Source of the DNA: HGM11416 sp034104345
GTDB taxonomy: Bacteria > Bacillota > Clostridia > Christensenellales > Borkfalkiaceae
Direction of reading: 5' to 3'
DNA length: 64,000 bases
Assembly: GCA_034104345.1 (NCBI GenBank)
Contig: JAXEDY010000016.1
Location: 55,395 to 119,394 of the forward strand
Made by a program: the position numbers and the translations under genes. The notes beneath the pieces were generated by a model. The model did no database searches. It saw only the letters and a list, made by a program, of their open reading frames with translations, and was not told the origin of the DNA. Position 1 is the first letter of the stretch. Every line of letters begins with the position of its first letter. Shown here piece after piece: positions 36,187 through 43,757 of this stretch.

Positions 36187-36223
36187 AAGTTCGCAGAAAA
36201 ACCGATTTTTGCGGACTTTTTTT
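36187..36223 (+). terminator. Terminator of the transport/hydrolase operon
   Basis: AAGTTCGCA/TGCGGACTT stem (one G-T pair) followed by T-rich tail. Confidence 0.82.
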
Positions 36224-36232
36224 ATTTTCATC

Positions 36233-36261
36233 TTGCAAAATTCAATTCGATGTGCTAAAAT
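36233..36261 (+). promoter_or_regulatory. Sigma-A promoter of the sensor-regulator gene
   Basis: TTGCAA (36233-36238), 17-base spacer, TAAAAT (36256-36261). Confidence 0.75.
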
Positions 36262-36406
36262 AAACGATAGCCACAGGTGATTGCGTTCGAACCCGTTAAG
36301 TTTCGGCAGCGCAAAATTTGCAAAAAAAAGGCAAAAAGCCGTTTGCGGCTTTAACGGGGCTTTTTAACATGGTGCCGGTTAATTCGGTAAAAAGGGGATA
36401 AAGTTT
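36262..36406 (+). promoter_or_regulatory. Structured 5' leader with competing pairings
   Basis: CCCGTTAA (36292-36299) can pair with TTAACGGG (about 36351-36358). The latter lies inside a hairpin region AAAAAGCCG...CGGCTTT...GGGGCTTTTTAA (36335-36364) that resembles a weak terminator. The two pairings exclude each other, as in an attenuator. The element 36287-36316 is also found, inverted, at 53707-53736. No known riboswitch consensus was recognised. Confidence 0.45.
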
Positions 36407-37465
36407 ATGGTTTATGTGCTTATAGAAGAAAATTTTTCGTCGAACAACCGCATAAAAACGATACTCGACGGAATGGGTTCGGTTTTAAAAAAGAAGCGCC
36501 TTTCGCTTGAAATTTTTAAATCGCTTAACGAAATAAAAGGCGAACCGCGCGTAGTTATTTTAATCTGCGCTTCGCTTAAATGGACCATGGACGCCATAAA
36601 AGCTCTTAACGCGCGCGGTATTCATCCGCTTGTGTTCGGGTTTCAGTATATCGACACGATGTATCAATACAGTTGCATAAACTTAACCTACACCAAAACC
36701 ACCTATCTGCTCACGGGGTATCTGCTTTCTGAAAACGCGGGCGAAACCGCCGTTATAGGGTATAATTCGGATTCGCTGCCCGACAGATTGAAACTCGTTG
36801 GCGCAAGACACGCCGCCGAGCGCTATAACGTACCCGTAAAGGTTTTTAAAAACAACGGCGACGTTATGGCTTGCTTAAAGAATTTTGCCGAAAATGCCGA
36901 AAGCGTTAAAAACGTTGTTTGTTTAAACGACACGATAGCCGTAATTCTGCGCAACGCCTATCCCGAACTTTTAGAAAACAAGCGGGTTTGCGTTTGCAAC
37001 GGTATGAAAATATCCGAATATTTAAAAGATCCTTATCCCGCCGCCATAATCAACTATTACAACGCGGGCGTGCAGATTGCCGAACTTTATCTGTTTTTAA
37101 TGCGACTCGACGAAGTTTGTTCAACCGCATTAACGCTCGAAATGGATATTTTGCAAGGCAATCGTTACGGCGGCGAATTTCCGCATATCGACGCGTCTTA
37201 CAGCCAGAGCGGCGTAGATTTTTACGGCGATAAAACTGTTGACGAAATCGAAAAACTCGATCGGACGCTTTTAATGCTCGACGAACTTGACGAGCAGATT
37301 CTGCATGACATAATGGCGGGCGACAGTTACGAAACAATCGCCGAAAACCGCCACCTTGCTTTAAACACGGTTAAATACCGCGTGCATGCGATGGTAAAAA
37401 ACGCCGACGTTTCGGGCAGAAAAGATCTCGTTTCGCTGATAACGAAATATAATCTCGTTATATAA
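36407..37465 (+). CDS. Transcriptional regulator: LacI-like sensor domain fused to C-terminal LuxR-type HTH
   Basis: The 352-residue protein has a periplasmic-binding/LacI-like two-lobed domain at about 1-235 (for example VVILICASLKWTMDAIKALN, ETAVIGYNSD, VVCLNDTIAVILRN, YPAAIINYYNAGVQIAELYL). A linker leads to a LuxR/GerE-like helix-turn-helix at about 300-350 (YETIAENRHLALNTVKYRVH, ADVSGRKDLVSLI). LacI proteins carry their DNA-binding domain at the N-terminus; here it is C-terminal and of another class. It sits amid the glycan genes and probably senses an imported sugar. AAGGGGA precedes the ATG. Confidence 0.68.
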   Translation: MVYVLIEENFSSNNRIKTILDGMGSVLKKKRLSLEIFKSLNEIKGEPRVVILICASLKWTMDAIKALNARGIHPLVFGFQYIDTMYQYSCINLTYTKTTYLLTGYLLSENAGETAVIGYNSDSLPDRLKLVGARHAAERYNVPVKVFKNNGDVMACLKNFAENAESVKNVVCLNDTIAVILRNAYPELLENKRVCVCNGMKISEYLKDPYPAAIINYYNAGVQIAELYLFLMRLDEVCSTALTLEMDILQGNRYGGEFPHIDASYSQSGVDFYGDKTVDEIEKLDRTLLMLDELDEQILHDIMAGDSYETIAENRHLALNTVKYRVHAMVKNADVSGRKDLVSLITKYNLVI

Positions 37466-37578
37466 AATCGGCAAAAAATGGAAATAAAGCGGCCGCTGTC
37501 GGGCGCAAAACGCTCGGCAAAGCATTAACAAAACAAAAAAAGCCATATTCCCGCATAAAAATCGCTAAAATTATTGTC

Positions 37579-37607
37579 TTGCAAAACGCCTTTTCGTCTT
37601 GTATAAT
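37579..37607 (+). promoter_or_regulatory. Sigma-A promoter of the DUF5107 gene
   Basis: TTGCAA (37579-37584), 17-base spacer, TATAAT (37602-37607). Confidence 0.82.
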
Positions 37608-37644
37608 ATACTTGCAAAGTATAAAGAACGAAGAGGTGTTTTTT

Positions 37645-40600
37645 ATGTCTGAAATTAAAAAGAAAAAGATTACTATTCCTACATATAAGGTCGGCGAACC
37701 CGAAGCATTGCCGCTCTACTTCGAAAAACGCCCCTATCAGGGTGCGAGCGGGCGCATTTATCCCATTCCTTACGTTTCGTCGTTTTCGGACGATAAAACC
37801 GATTGTGATTACGACGGATACGTTTTAGAAAACGAATATATCCGCGTCGTTCTGCTTCCCGAACTCGGAGGCAAAGTGCATTGCGCTCTCGATAAAACCA
37901 ACGGGTACGACTTTATTTATAACAATAAAGTAATAAAGCCCGCAATGGTAGGGCTGGCAGGTCCGTGGGTTTCGGGCGGTATCGAATTCAACTGGCCGCA
38001 GCACCACCGTCCCACCACCTTTATGCCGGTCGAACATGCCGAAGGCAAATCGGACGGCAAAAAAGCCGTGTTTATGGGTGAAGTAGATTATTTCCACCAG
38101 ATGAAAGGGCATGTTGCGCTCTCTATCGACGAAGGAACAAGCGTTTTGCGCGCTAAAATAACCGTTTATAACCAGACACCCGTGGCTCACCCGTTTATGT
38201 GGTGGGCGAACCTGGCGGTCGAAATCGACGACGATTACAGAACGGTTTTCCCGCCCGACGTAGAATACGTAAACGACCACGACCGCCGCGCCGTTCTCGA
38301 ATGGCCTGTCGCGAAAGGCGTTTATCACACCGCGCGCCCCTACGATTACGGCAAGGGCACCGATATTCACGTATTCTCGGCGATAAAAGTTCCGTCTTCG
38401 TTTATGATTTCGAAAGGTCAGTCCGAAATGGATTTCGTTTGCGGATACGATAAAAACAAAGAAAGCGGCGTGGTTACCGTTGCAAACCACCACATTGCCC
38501 CCGGTAAAAAATTGTGGACGTGGGGCGACGGCAAGTTCGGCGCGAAATGGTGCGAAAATCTTACCGACGACGGTTCGCGTTACGTCGAACTTATGACCGG
38601 TTGCTACACCGACAACCAGCCCGACTTTACCTGGATTGCTCCTTACGAAACAAAAGAATTCGAGCAGGTATGGTATCCCGTGCGCGACATAGGCGAAGTT
38701 AAATGCGCTACCGAAGAAGGCGCGTGCAATCTTGAAAAAACCGAAAAGGGCGCGTTTGTGGGCTTTTATTCGGTTAAAAAGCGCAATTGCGTTATAACTT
38801 TGGTTAAAGGCGATAACGTGATTTTCGAAACCAAAGCCGAAGTTTCGCCTGCCGCTCCTTTCGTAACGACCGTCGATTACGGCGGCGAAATTAAAGATTT
38901 AACCTTAAAAATTTGCGACGAATCGGGCAAACCTATCGTTGCTTATAAACAACCCGTAAGGGGAAACAAAAAGCCCATATCGCCCAGACTTCCCGCAAAA
39001 AAGCCCTGCGATATAGACTCGATAGAAGAACTTTATTTGAACGGTATACATTTAAGGCAATATAAACATTTCGAATATTGCCCCGAAGATTATTTTCTCG
39101 AAGCCTTAAAGCGCGATCCCAAGGATATAAGATGCAACAAGGCTATGGGAGACAAGTGCCTTGAACGCGGCGAATACGACAAAGCCGAAAGTTATTACAA
39201 TGCGGCTATCGAAAGGCTTACTCTCCGCAACGACAACCCCTACGATACCGAGCCTTATTACAAACGCGCTTTGTGTAAATTTTATAAGGGCGATTTAACG
39301 GGTGCTCATAGCGACGCTTATCTCGCCGTCTGGAGTTATCCCGAACGCAGCGCGAGTTATTATCTGCTTGCGAAAATCGCAGCGCAGAACGGCAATAAAC
39401 AAGAAGCGGTTTCGTTTTTAAAACTCTCGCTCGAAACGCAGAGCAAAAATCTGTGGGCAAAATATGTTCTTGGAATTTTCGAAGGCGATAAAGATATAAA
39501 AGCAAAAATCGAAGAAATAGATCCGCTGTTTTTCGCGGGCTTCGAAAAAGAGAAAAACGCCGTAAACTACGCGATTGAAGCGATGCAGTTCGGGCTTTAC
39601 GATCTTGCCGAAAAAGCGCTCGAAAAATGCGCAGACAGGGCGATTAAGTTCTATTATCTCGCATATCTCGCGCAAAAACGCGGCGATAAAGCGGCAAGCG
39701 AAAAATACGTTAAACTTGCCGACGGTTGCAGTTGGAAATGCGAATTCCCCGTCCGCACCGAAACCGTTCCCGTTTTAAAAGCGGCAAACACGGCTATGGC
39801 GCACTATTATCTCGGTTGCATTTATTACGCCTACGAACGCTATGAAGAAGCGGTTGATATGTGGAAGAAAACTACCGAAGAAATCGACTTTGCGCCCGCT
39901 TACAGAAATATGGCGCTCGGTCTTTACGACCACCTTAACAAACCCGTTAAAGCGCGTGCCGCTTTGGAAAAAGCGCACGGGTTAATGCCCGAAAGCAACC
40001 GTATTTTCTTTGAGCTTACGCAACTTTACAAAGGGCTTAATTTGCCGCTCGAAAAGCGCCTTGCTCTTTATAAAAACGAAGAAGAAACCGTTTTCTCGCG
40101 CGACGATTGCACGCTTCAATATTCGGTTCTTTCAACGCTTGCGGGCGAAACGGATAAGGCGTTCGAAATTCTTGCAAATCACCGTTTCCACACCTACGAA
40201 GGCGGCGAAGGGTATCTTACCCAGCATCACGCGTGGCTGCATTTTCTTACGGGCAGAAAACTTCTTGCCGAAAAAGAATATAAAAAAGCGGAAGAAATGC
40301 TTATAAGCGGACTTACTTTCCCGCTTAACTACGGCGAAGAAAAGAACTATTTCGTAAACGACGCGCCCATTTATCTCGAACTTGCAAAAGTTTACGAAGA
40401 GCAGGGGCTTAACGATAAGCGCGACGAATATCTTAATCTGGCGCTTACCACGCACGGCGCGCCTACCATTCACAGTTATTACGAATGTCTTGCGTTCAAC
40501 GCTTTGGGCAAAACCGCCGAAGCAAAGGCTTTGGCTGCCGAAATGGACGAAATAGGCAAAACCAAAATCGAAACGGCAGAAATTCCCGAATATTACGGGG

Positions 40601-40794
40601 TAGGTTCGCCTGCATATCAGCCCTTTAATTACGACGTCGAAAAAATACATCGACTTGCGGGGTATTTAATGCGCGGTTTTGCTTCGCTTGCAAAAGGCGA
40701 TAAAAAAGCGGCGAGCGAATACGCCGAAAAAGCCGAAAAAATCGATAGTTCCGACTTCTCGCTTTATCTTTTGAAGGGCGAAATAAATGGCTGA
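37645..40794 (+). CDS. DUF5107 domain protein with tetratricopeptide repeats
   Basis: The 1049-residue cytosolic protein has an N-terminal galactose-mutarotase-like beta-sandwich of the DUF5107 type (about 40-345: YVLENEYIRVVLLPELGGKV, WVSGGIEFNWPQHHRPTTFM, HPFMWWANLAVEIDDDYRTVFP). About 650 residues of tetratricopeptide repeats follow (CNKAMGDKCLERGEYDKAESYYNAAI, MAHYYLGCIYYAYERYEEAVDMW). Such proteins occur in polysaccharide-utilisation loci of several phyla, but their function is unknown; sugar binding or epimerisation with TPR-mediated assembly is a guess. The start at ATG 37645 is set by GAGGTG upstream; an earlier TTG at 37579 lies in the promoter. It overlaps the mutarotase gene by 8 bases. 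Confidence 0.8.
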   Translation: MSEIKKKKITIPTYKVGEPEALPLYFEKRPYQGASGRIYPIPYVSSFSDDKTDCDYDGYVLENEYIRVVLLPELGGKVHCALDKTNGYDFIYNNKVIKPAMVGLAGPWVSGGIEFNWPQHHRPTTFMPVEHAEGKSDGKKAVFMGEVDYFHQMKGHVALSIDEGTSVLRAKITVYNQTPVAHPFMWWANLAVEIDDDYRTVFPPDVEYVNDHDRRAVLEWPVAKGVYHTARPYDYGKGTDIHVFSAIKVPSSFMISKGQSEMDFVCGYDKNKESGVVTVANHHIAPGKKLWTWGDGKFGAKWCENLTDDGSRYVELMTGCYTDNQPDFTWIAPYETKEFEQVWYPVRDIGEVKCATEEGACNLEKTEKGAFVGFYSVKKRNCVITLVKGDNVIFETKAEVSPAAPFVTTVDYGGEIKDLTLKICDESGKPIVAYKQPVRGNKKPISPRLPAKKPCDIDSIEELYLNGIHLRQYKHFEYCPEDYFLEALKRDPKDIRCNKAMGDKCLERGEYDKAESYYNAAIERLTLRNDNPYDTEPYYKRALCKFYKGDLTGAHSDAYLAVWSYPERSASYYLLAKIAAQNGNKQEAVSFLKLSLETQSKNLWAKYVLGIFEGDKDIKAKIEEIDPLFFAGFEKEKNAVNYAIEAMQFGLYDLAEKALEKCADRAIKFYYLAYLAQKRGDKAASEKYVKLADGCSWKCEFPVRTETVPVLKAANTAMAHYYLGCIYYAYERYEEAVDMWKKTTEEIDFAPAYRNMALGLYDHLNKPVKARAALEKAHGLMPESNRIFFELTQLYKGLNLPLEKRLALYKNEEETVFSRDDCTLQYSVLSTLAGETDKAFEILANHRFHTYEGGEGYLTQHHAWLHFLTGRKLLAEKEYKKAEEMLISGLTFPLNYGEEKNYFVNDAPIYLELAKVYEEQGLNDKRDEYLNLALTTHGAPTIHSYYECLAFNALGKTAEAKALAAEMDEIGKTKIETAEIPEYYGVGSPAYQPFNYDVEKIHRLAGYLMRGFASLAKGDKKAASEYAEKAEKIDSSDFSLYLLKGEING

Positions 40795-41749
40795 AACAAA
40801 TAACTTAAAATGTCCGCTTTGCACCGAAATTTTATCGGCGGGCGGATATGTGGCGGAGTTTGCACCACGAACGGGCGCAACCTGCTTCCGGCTTTATAAT
40901 AAGCCCTTAAATTCCGAAATATTCCGCTATCCGCAAAGCGAAAAACATCGCCGAGCCAACGTTTATCTGTTCGGCAACCCTATACTTTTTCCGCCCAACC
41001 GTATTCGCGGCGGCAGGTTCGTTTTTAACGGCAAAGAGTATGTTTTTCCTTTAAACGAGCCGCAAACGGGGTGCTCTATTCACGGCAATCTGCTTAATTT
41101 GCCGTTTTGTTGCGTTTTAAAAACCGAAACCGAAATCGTTTTTAAGTATTCGGCAAAAGCGGGCGAATATCTCGGATTTCCGCACGATTTCAGCGTTTTG
41201 CGGCATTATAAACTCGGAGAAAACGGGCTTGAAGAATTTACCGTTATAACAAACGACGGAAAAACCGAAATGCCCGTTATGCTCGCTTATCACACCACGT
41301 TAAACCTTAAATTCGGCGGAGACGAAAACGACGTAAGGCTCGAAGTTCCCGTCGCTTACGAATACCTGCGCGATAAAAACTTTTTGCCCACCGGCGAAAA
41401 GGCCGGCGGCAGACCGCGCGACGAAGAACTTTCAAACGGAACTTTCAAGCCCGCAAACGGCGCGTTTTCGGCTTTTTATAAGGCAAACGAATCGTTGCTT
41501 ACGTCTCTTTTTACAAACGATAAAAGCGGAATAAGCCTGCGCTACACTTGCGATAAGTCGTTCGGTTATCGCATGCTTTACCGCGGAAACGGCGACGATT
41601 TTGCGGTAACCGAACCGCAGACATGCGCCATAGATTGTTTTCATCTTGGCGAAGAACCCGAAAACTTGGGGCTTATAGTGTTAAACGGCGGCGAAAGCAA
41701 AACTTTTTACACGAAAATCGAAGAATTGCCTTCCATAGGGCGAACATAA
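40787..41749 (+). CDS. Aldose 1-epimerase (galactose mutarotase) family protein
   Basis: This 320-residue beta-sandwich has family motifs GNPILFPPNRIRGGRFVFNG, CSIHGNLLN and the catalytic-His region MLAYHTTLNLKF, with a probable catalytic Glu near the C-terminus. It interconverts sugar anomers in the cytosol, feeding hexose or pentose catabolism. An unusual CPLC pair sits near the N-terminus. It overlaps the DUF5107-TPR gene, so the two are co-translated and likely functionally linked. Confidence 0.82.
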   Translation: MAETNNLKCPLCTEILSAGGYVAEFAPRTGATCFRLYNKPLNSEIFRYPQSEKHRRANVYLFGNPILFPPNRIRGGRFVFNGKEYVFPLNEPQTGCSIHGNLLNLPFCCVLKTETEIVFKYSAKAGEYLGFPHDFSVLRHYKLGENGLEEFTVITNDGKTEMPVMLAYHTTLNLKFGGDENDVRLEVPVAYEYLRDKNFLPTGEKAGGRPRDEELSNGTFKPANGAFSAFYKANESLLTSLFTNDKSGISLRYTCDKSFGYRMLYRGNGDDFAVTEPQTCAIDCFHLGEEPENLGLIVLNGGESKTFYTKIEELPSIGRT

Positions 41750-41805
41750 AAGATTAAATTTGAAAGCGAACGCGCCGAAACGGACAAGTCGATAAAATGT
41801 TTTTG

Positions 41806-41843
41806 AAACGGGAATGAGTGAAAGAAATCATTTCCGTTTTTAT
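41806..41843 (+). terminator. Terminator of the DUF5107-mutarotase operon
   Basis: AACGGGAATGA/TCATTTCCGTT stem (one G-T pair) with a 10-base loop and T5 tail. Confidence 0.85.
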
Positions 41844-41877
41844 TTGGTGATATTTTATTAAAATTTATTTTAAAGTA

Positions 41878-41906
41878 TTGCTTTTTGTCGCATTTTATGG
41901 TATATT
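41878..41906 (+). promoter_or_regulatory. Promoter of the small RNA / ccdA leader
   Basis: TTGCTT (41878-41883), 17-base spacer, TATATT (41901-41906). Confidence 0.65.
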
Positions 41907-41912
41907 AAAAAC

Positions 41913-42057
41913 AATCGTATGGAACGATACAAGGAATTTAGTATTACCGAGTAATCACAATCATTAGTTGCAGAAAACCTGCGACGAGGGTGACCGCCTA
42001 TGAAAGTATTTTAATTTAGCGCAATCGAAACAAGTCTTGTTTCCTTGCGTTTTTTTG
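41913..42057 (+). ncRNA. Unassigned structured RNA (about 145 nt) ending in a strong terminator
   Basis: The segment runs from a promoter to a terminator and has no open frame worth calling. Visible pairings: ATCGT/ACGAT (near 41914-41929), ATTAC/GTAAT, and a GTTGCAG-AAAAC-CTGCGAC hairpin (near 41965-41985). GAGGGTGACCGCC follows the last. It ends with a double-stem terminator (42019-42057): GCGCAA/TTGCGT outside GAAACAA/TTGTTTC, then T7. It may be a free small RNA or a transcription-controlling riboswitch for the ccdA operon downstream. I could not match it to a riboswitch or T-box consensus. Confidence 0.55.
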
Positions 42058-42188
42058 TTGTTTTTAAATCAAAAAAACTTTTTGCCGATTGACTTTTTTT
42101 TACTTTTACGATCGGCAAAAATCAAAATATCAAAAGGAGAAAAGTGTTTGAAACAGCATTCATCTGTCAAAAAAACATATGTAAGATA

Positions 42189-42255
42189 GTTGCCGCAACA
42201 CAACCGCGTCTGAAGCGAGCCGTTTGTTTTACGTTGTGAGAGCAACTCTCTTTTC
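42189..42255 (+). promoter_or_regulatory. Second structured element in the ccdA leader
   Basis: GTTGC (42189-42193) pairs with GCAAC (42242-42246), and CACAAC (42199-42204) pairs with GTTGTG (42233-42238). A competing GAGAG-CAA-CTCTC hairpin (42238-42250), followed by TTTTCTTCTT, would break this fold and resembles a weak terminator. Mutually exclusive folds suggest regulation. Confidence 0.42.
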
Positions 42256-42277
42256 TTCTTGCGAAAGATTATTTATA

Positions 42278-42375
42278 ATGAAAAAAAACAGATTGATTGC
42301 AAAACGACAATCGAAGGAGCGTAAATAATGAAAACTATCGGGTCGGGGGGTATTCGCCTATGGATTATTTGTTGA
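42278..42375 (+). other. Two tiny overlapping upstream ORFs leading into ccdA
   Basis: ORF 1 (42278-42328) would encode MKKNRLIAKRQSKERK, highly basic. Its TAA overlaps the ATG of ORF 2 (42328-42375, MKTIGSGGIRLWIIC), which has AAGGAG 9 bases upstream and runs across the ccdA start at 42360. TAATG overlaps of this kind favour translational coupling. Expression is not proven. Confidence 0.4.
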
Positions 42376-43190
42376 CTTTTCTCGAAGGACTCGCTTCGTT
42401 TATATCGCCGTGTATGCTGCCTATGATCCCGCTGTATCTTTCGTATTTCGCAGGTGAAGACTCAATCGACGAACAAGAACCCCAAGCGGCGTCGGCGGTT
42501 GAGAAAACGGAATACCCCGCGGAAACGACAATACAAACAGTCCCAGAGAAAATCGGGACCTCGGAAAACGAAAAAAAGTCGGAAGAAACAAAAAACGCGG
42601 TTGTTTCCGAACGGACCGACGTAAATAAAAAATCAAGCAAAAAAAAGCATCGCGCGGTTGTTCGTTCGTTGTTTTTCGTTATCGGCTTTTCGCTTATGTT
42701 CGTCGTTTTCGGCGGACTTGTCGGGCTTATCAGCGGCTATATAAACAAGTATAAAACGGTAATCAATATAGTTGCGGGCGCAATCGTCGTAATTTTCGGA
42801 TTATCGTATATCGGGCTTTTCGGGTTACCGTTTTTCAAAGGGCTAAAAAAGTCGTATGAAATAGACGGCGCATGGTCGGCATTCTTATTCGGCATAGTAT
42901 TTGCGGTGGGTGTGGGACCGTGCACGGGCGCGTTTTTAGGCTCTGCTCTTGCGCTCGCTTCCACTTCGGGAACGGTGGCTAAGGGATTATTGCTGTTATT
43001 GTTTTATTCGATGGGCATAGGAATTCCGTTTATAATAACGGCGGTGCTTACCGACAAAACCAAAAAGTTGTTCGGATGTATCAAACGACATTTTAAGGCA
43101 GTAAAAATCGTCAGCGGAAGTTTGCTCGTCGTTATGGGTATTTTGATGGCGGCAGGCATTATGGACAAGCTCGGCGCGCTTTTTAGTTAA
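42360..43190 (+). CDS. ccdA: CcdA/DsbD-like thiol-disulfide transmembrane protein
   Basis: The 276-residue protein has six membrane segments with the two conserved cysteines of the CcdA family, in FISPCMLPMIPLYLSYFAG and VGVGPCTGAFLGSALALAS. They carry electrons from cytosolic thioredoxin across the membrane. Between helices 1 and 2 is a long charged loop of about 75 residues (EDSIDEQEPQ ... KKSSKKKHR), longer than usual. ATG 42360 is chosen because GGGGGG lies 9 bases upstream and the product then begins at the conserved MDYLLTFLEGL. The two TlpA-like genes downstream are the expected extracytoplasmic partners. Confidence 0.88.
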   Translation: MDYLLTFLEGLASFISPCMLPMIPLYLSYFAGEDSIDEQEPQAASAVEKTEYPAETTIQTVPEKIGTSENEKKSEETKNAVVSERTDVNKKSSKKKHRAVVRSLFFVIGFSLMFVVFGGLVGLISGYINKYKTVINIVAGAIVVIFGLSYIGLFGLPFFKGLKKSYEIDGAWSAFLFGIVFAVGVGPCTGAFLGSALALASTSGTVAKGLLLLLFYSMGIGIPFIITAVLTDKTKKLFGCIKRHFKAVKIVSGSLLVVMGILMAAGIMDKLGALFS

Positions 43191-43202
43191 GAGGTAACGT
43201 TT

Positions 43203-43757
43203 ATGACAAAGAAAATAGTTTTAACGATAGCAATCGCAATATTGCTTACAGGGGTGATAGCGGGCGCTTATTTCGCATACGAAAAGTTGTCTGAAAAATA
43301 CAGCCCGTCGACCGCTGCTCCTGCCGGAAAAAAAGAAGAATACAAGAATTTTTCTATGGAGGACGCCGACGGCAACGTCGTAAAACTGTCCGATTTTATA
43401 GGTCAACCCATCGTAATAAACTTTTGGTCCGCGTGGTGCGAACCGTGCAAAAGCGAACTTCCGCATTTCGACAAGCTCGCAAAAGAATATGACGGTCGCG
43501 TAAAATTCCTTATGGTAAACGTTTTTCATGACGGCAAAAAAAAGCAATCGCTTGAGCTTGTTTCGAAAAGCGGTTATACTTTTCCGCTTTATTTCGACAG
43601 CGAGGACTCTGCCGTGTCCGCTTACGGAATTTCGTCTGTTCCGGAAACGATTTTTATTTCGTCGGACGGTAAAATAACGATAAAACGCGTGGGCGCGATG
43701 AGCGAGGCGGTTTTAAGAAGTTATCTGACGCAATTATTACAGGAGGAAACAAAATGA
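43203..43757 (+). CDS. TlpA-like membrane-anchored thioredoxin
   Basis: The 184-residue protein has an N-terminal membrane anchor (VLTIAIAILLTGVIAGAYFAY) and an AhpC/TSA-TlpA domain with the active site WSAWCEPCKSELPHFDK. It should face outside the membrane and be reduced by CcdA. It ends VGAMSEAVLRSYL, nearly identical to the end of the next gene's product; parts of the DNA are also identical, so the two genes arose by tandem duplication. ATGA overlap (43754-43757) with the next gene. Confidence 0.9.
   Translation: MTKKIVLTIAIAILLTGVIAGAYFAYEKLSEKYSPSTAAPAGKKEEYKNFSMEDADGNVVKLSDFIGQPIVINFWSAWCEPCKSELPHFDKLAKEYDGRVKFLMVNVFHDGKKKQSLELVSKSGYTFPLYFDSEDSAVSAYGISSVPETIFISSDGKITIKRVGAMSEAVLRSYLTQLLQEETK

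Noticed and set aside
41960..42010. T-box riboswitch upstream of ccdA
   Set aside because: GAGGGTGACCGCC only partly resembles the T-box sequence; the RNA is too short, there is no specifier loop, and the downstream genes are not amino-acid related.
42297..42359. Frameshifted N-terminal extension of CcdA
   Set aside because: CcdA proteins normally begin at the MDYLLTFLEGL segment and a good ribosome-binding site precedes that ATG, so nothing is missing.
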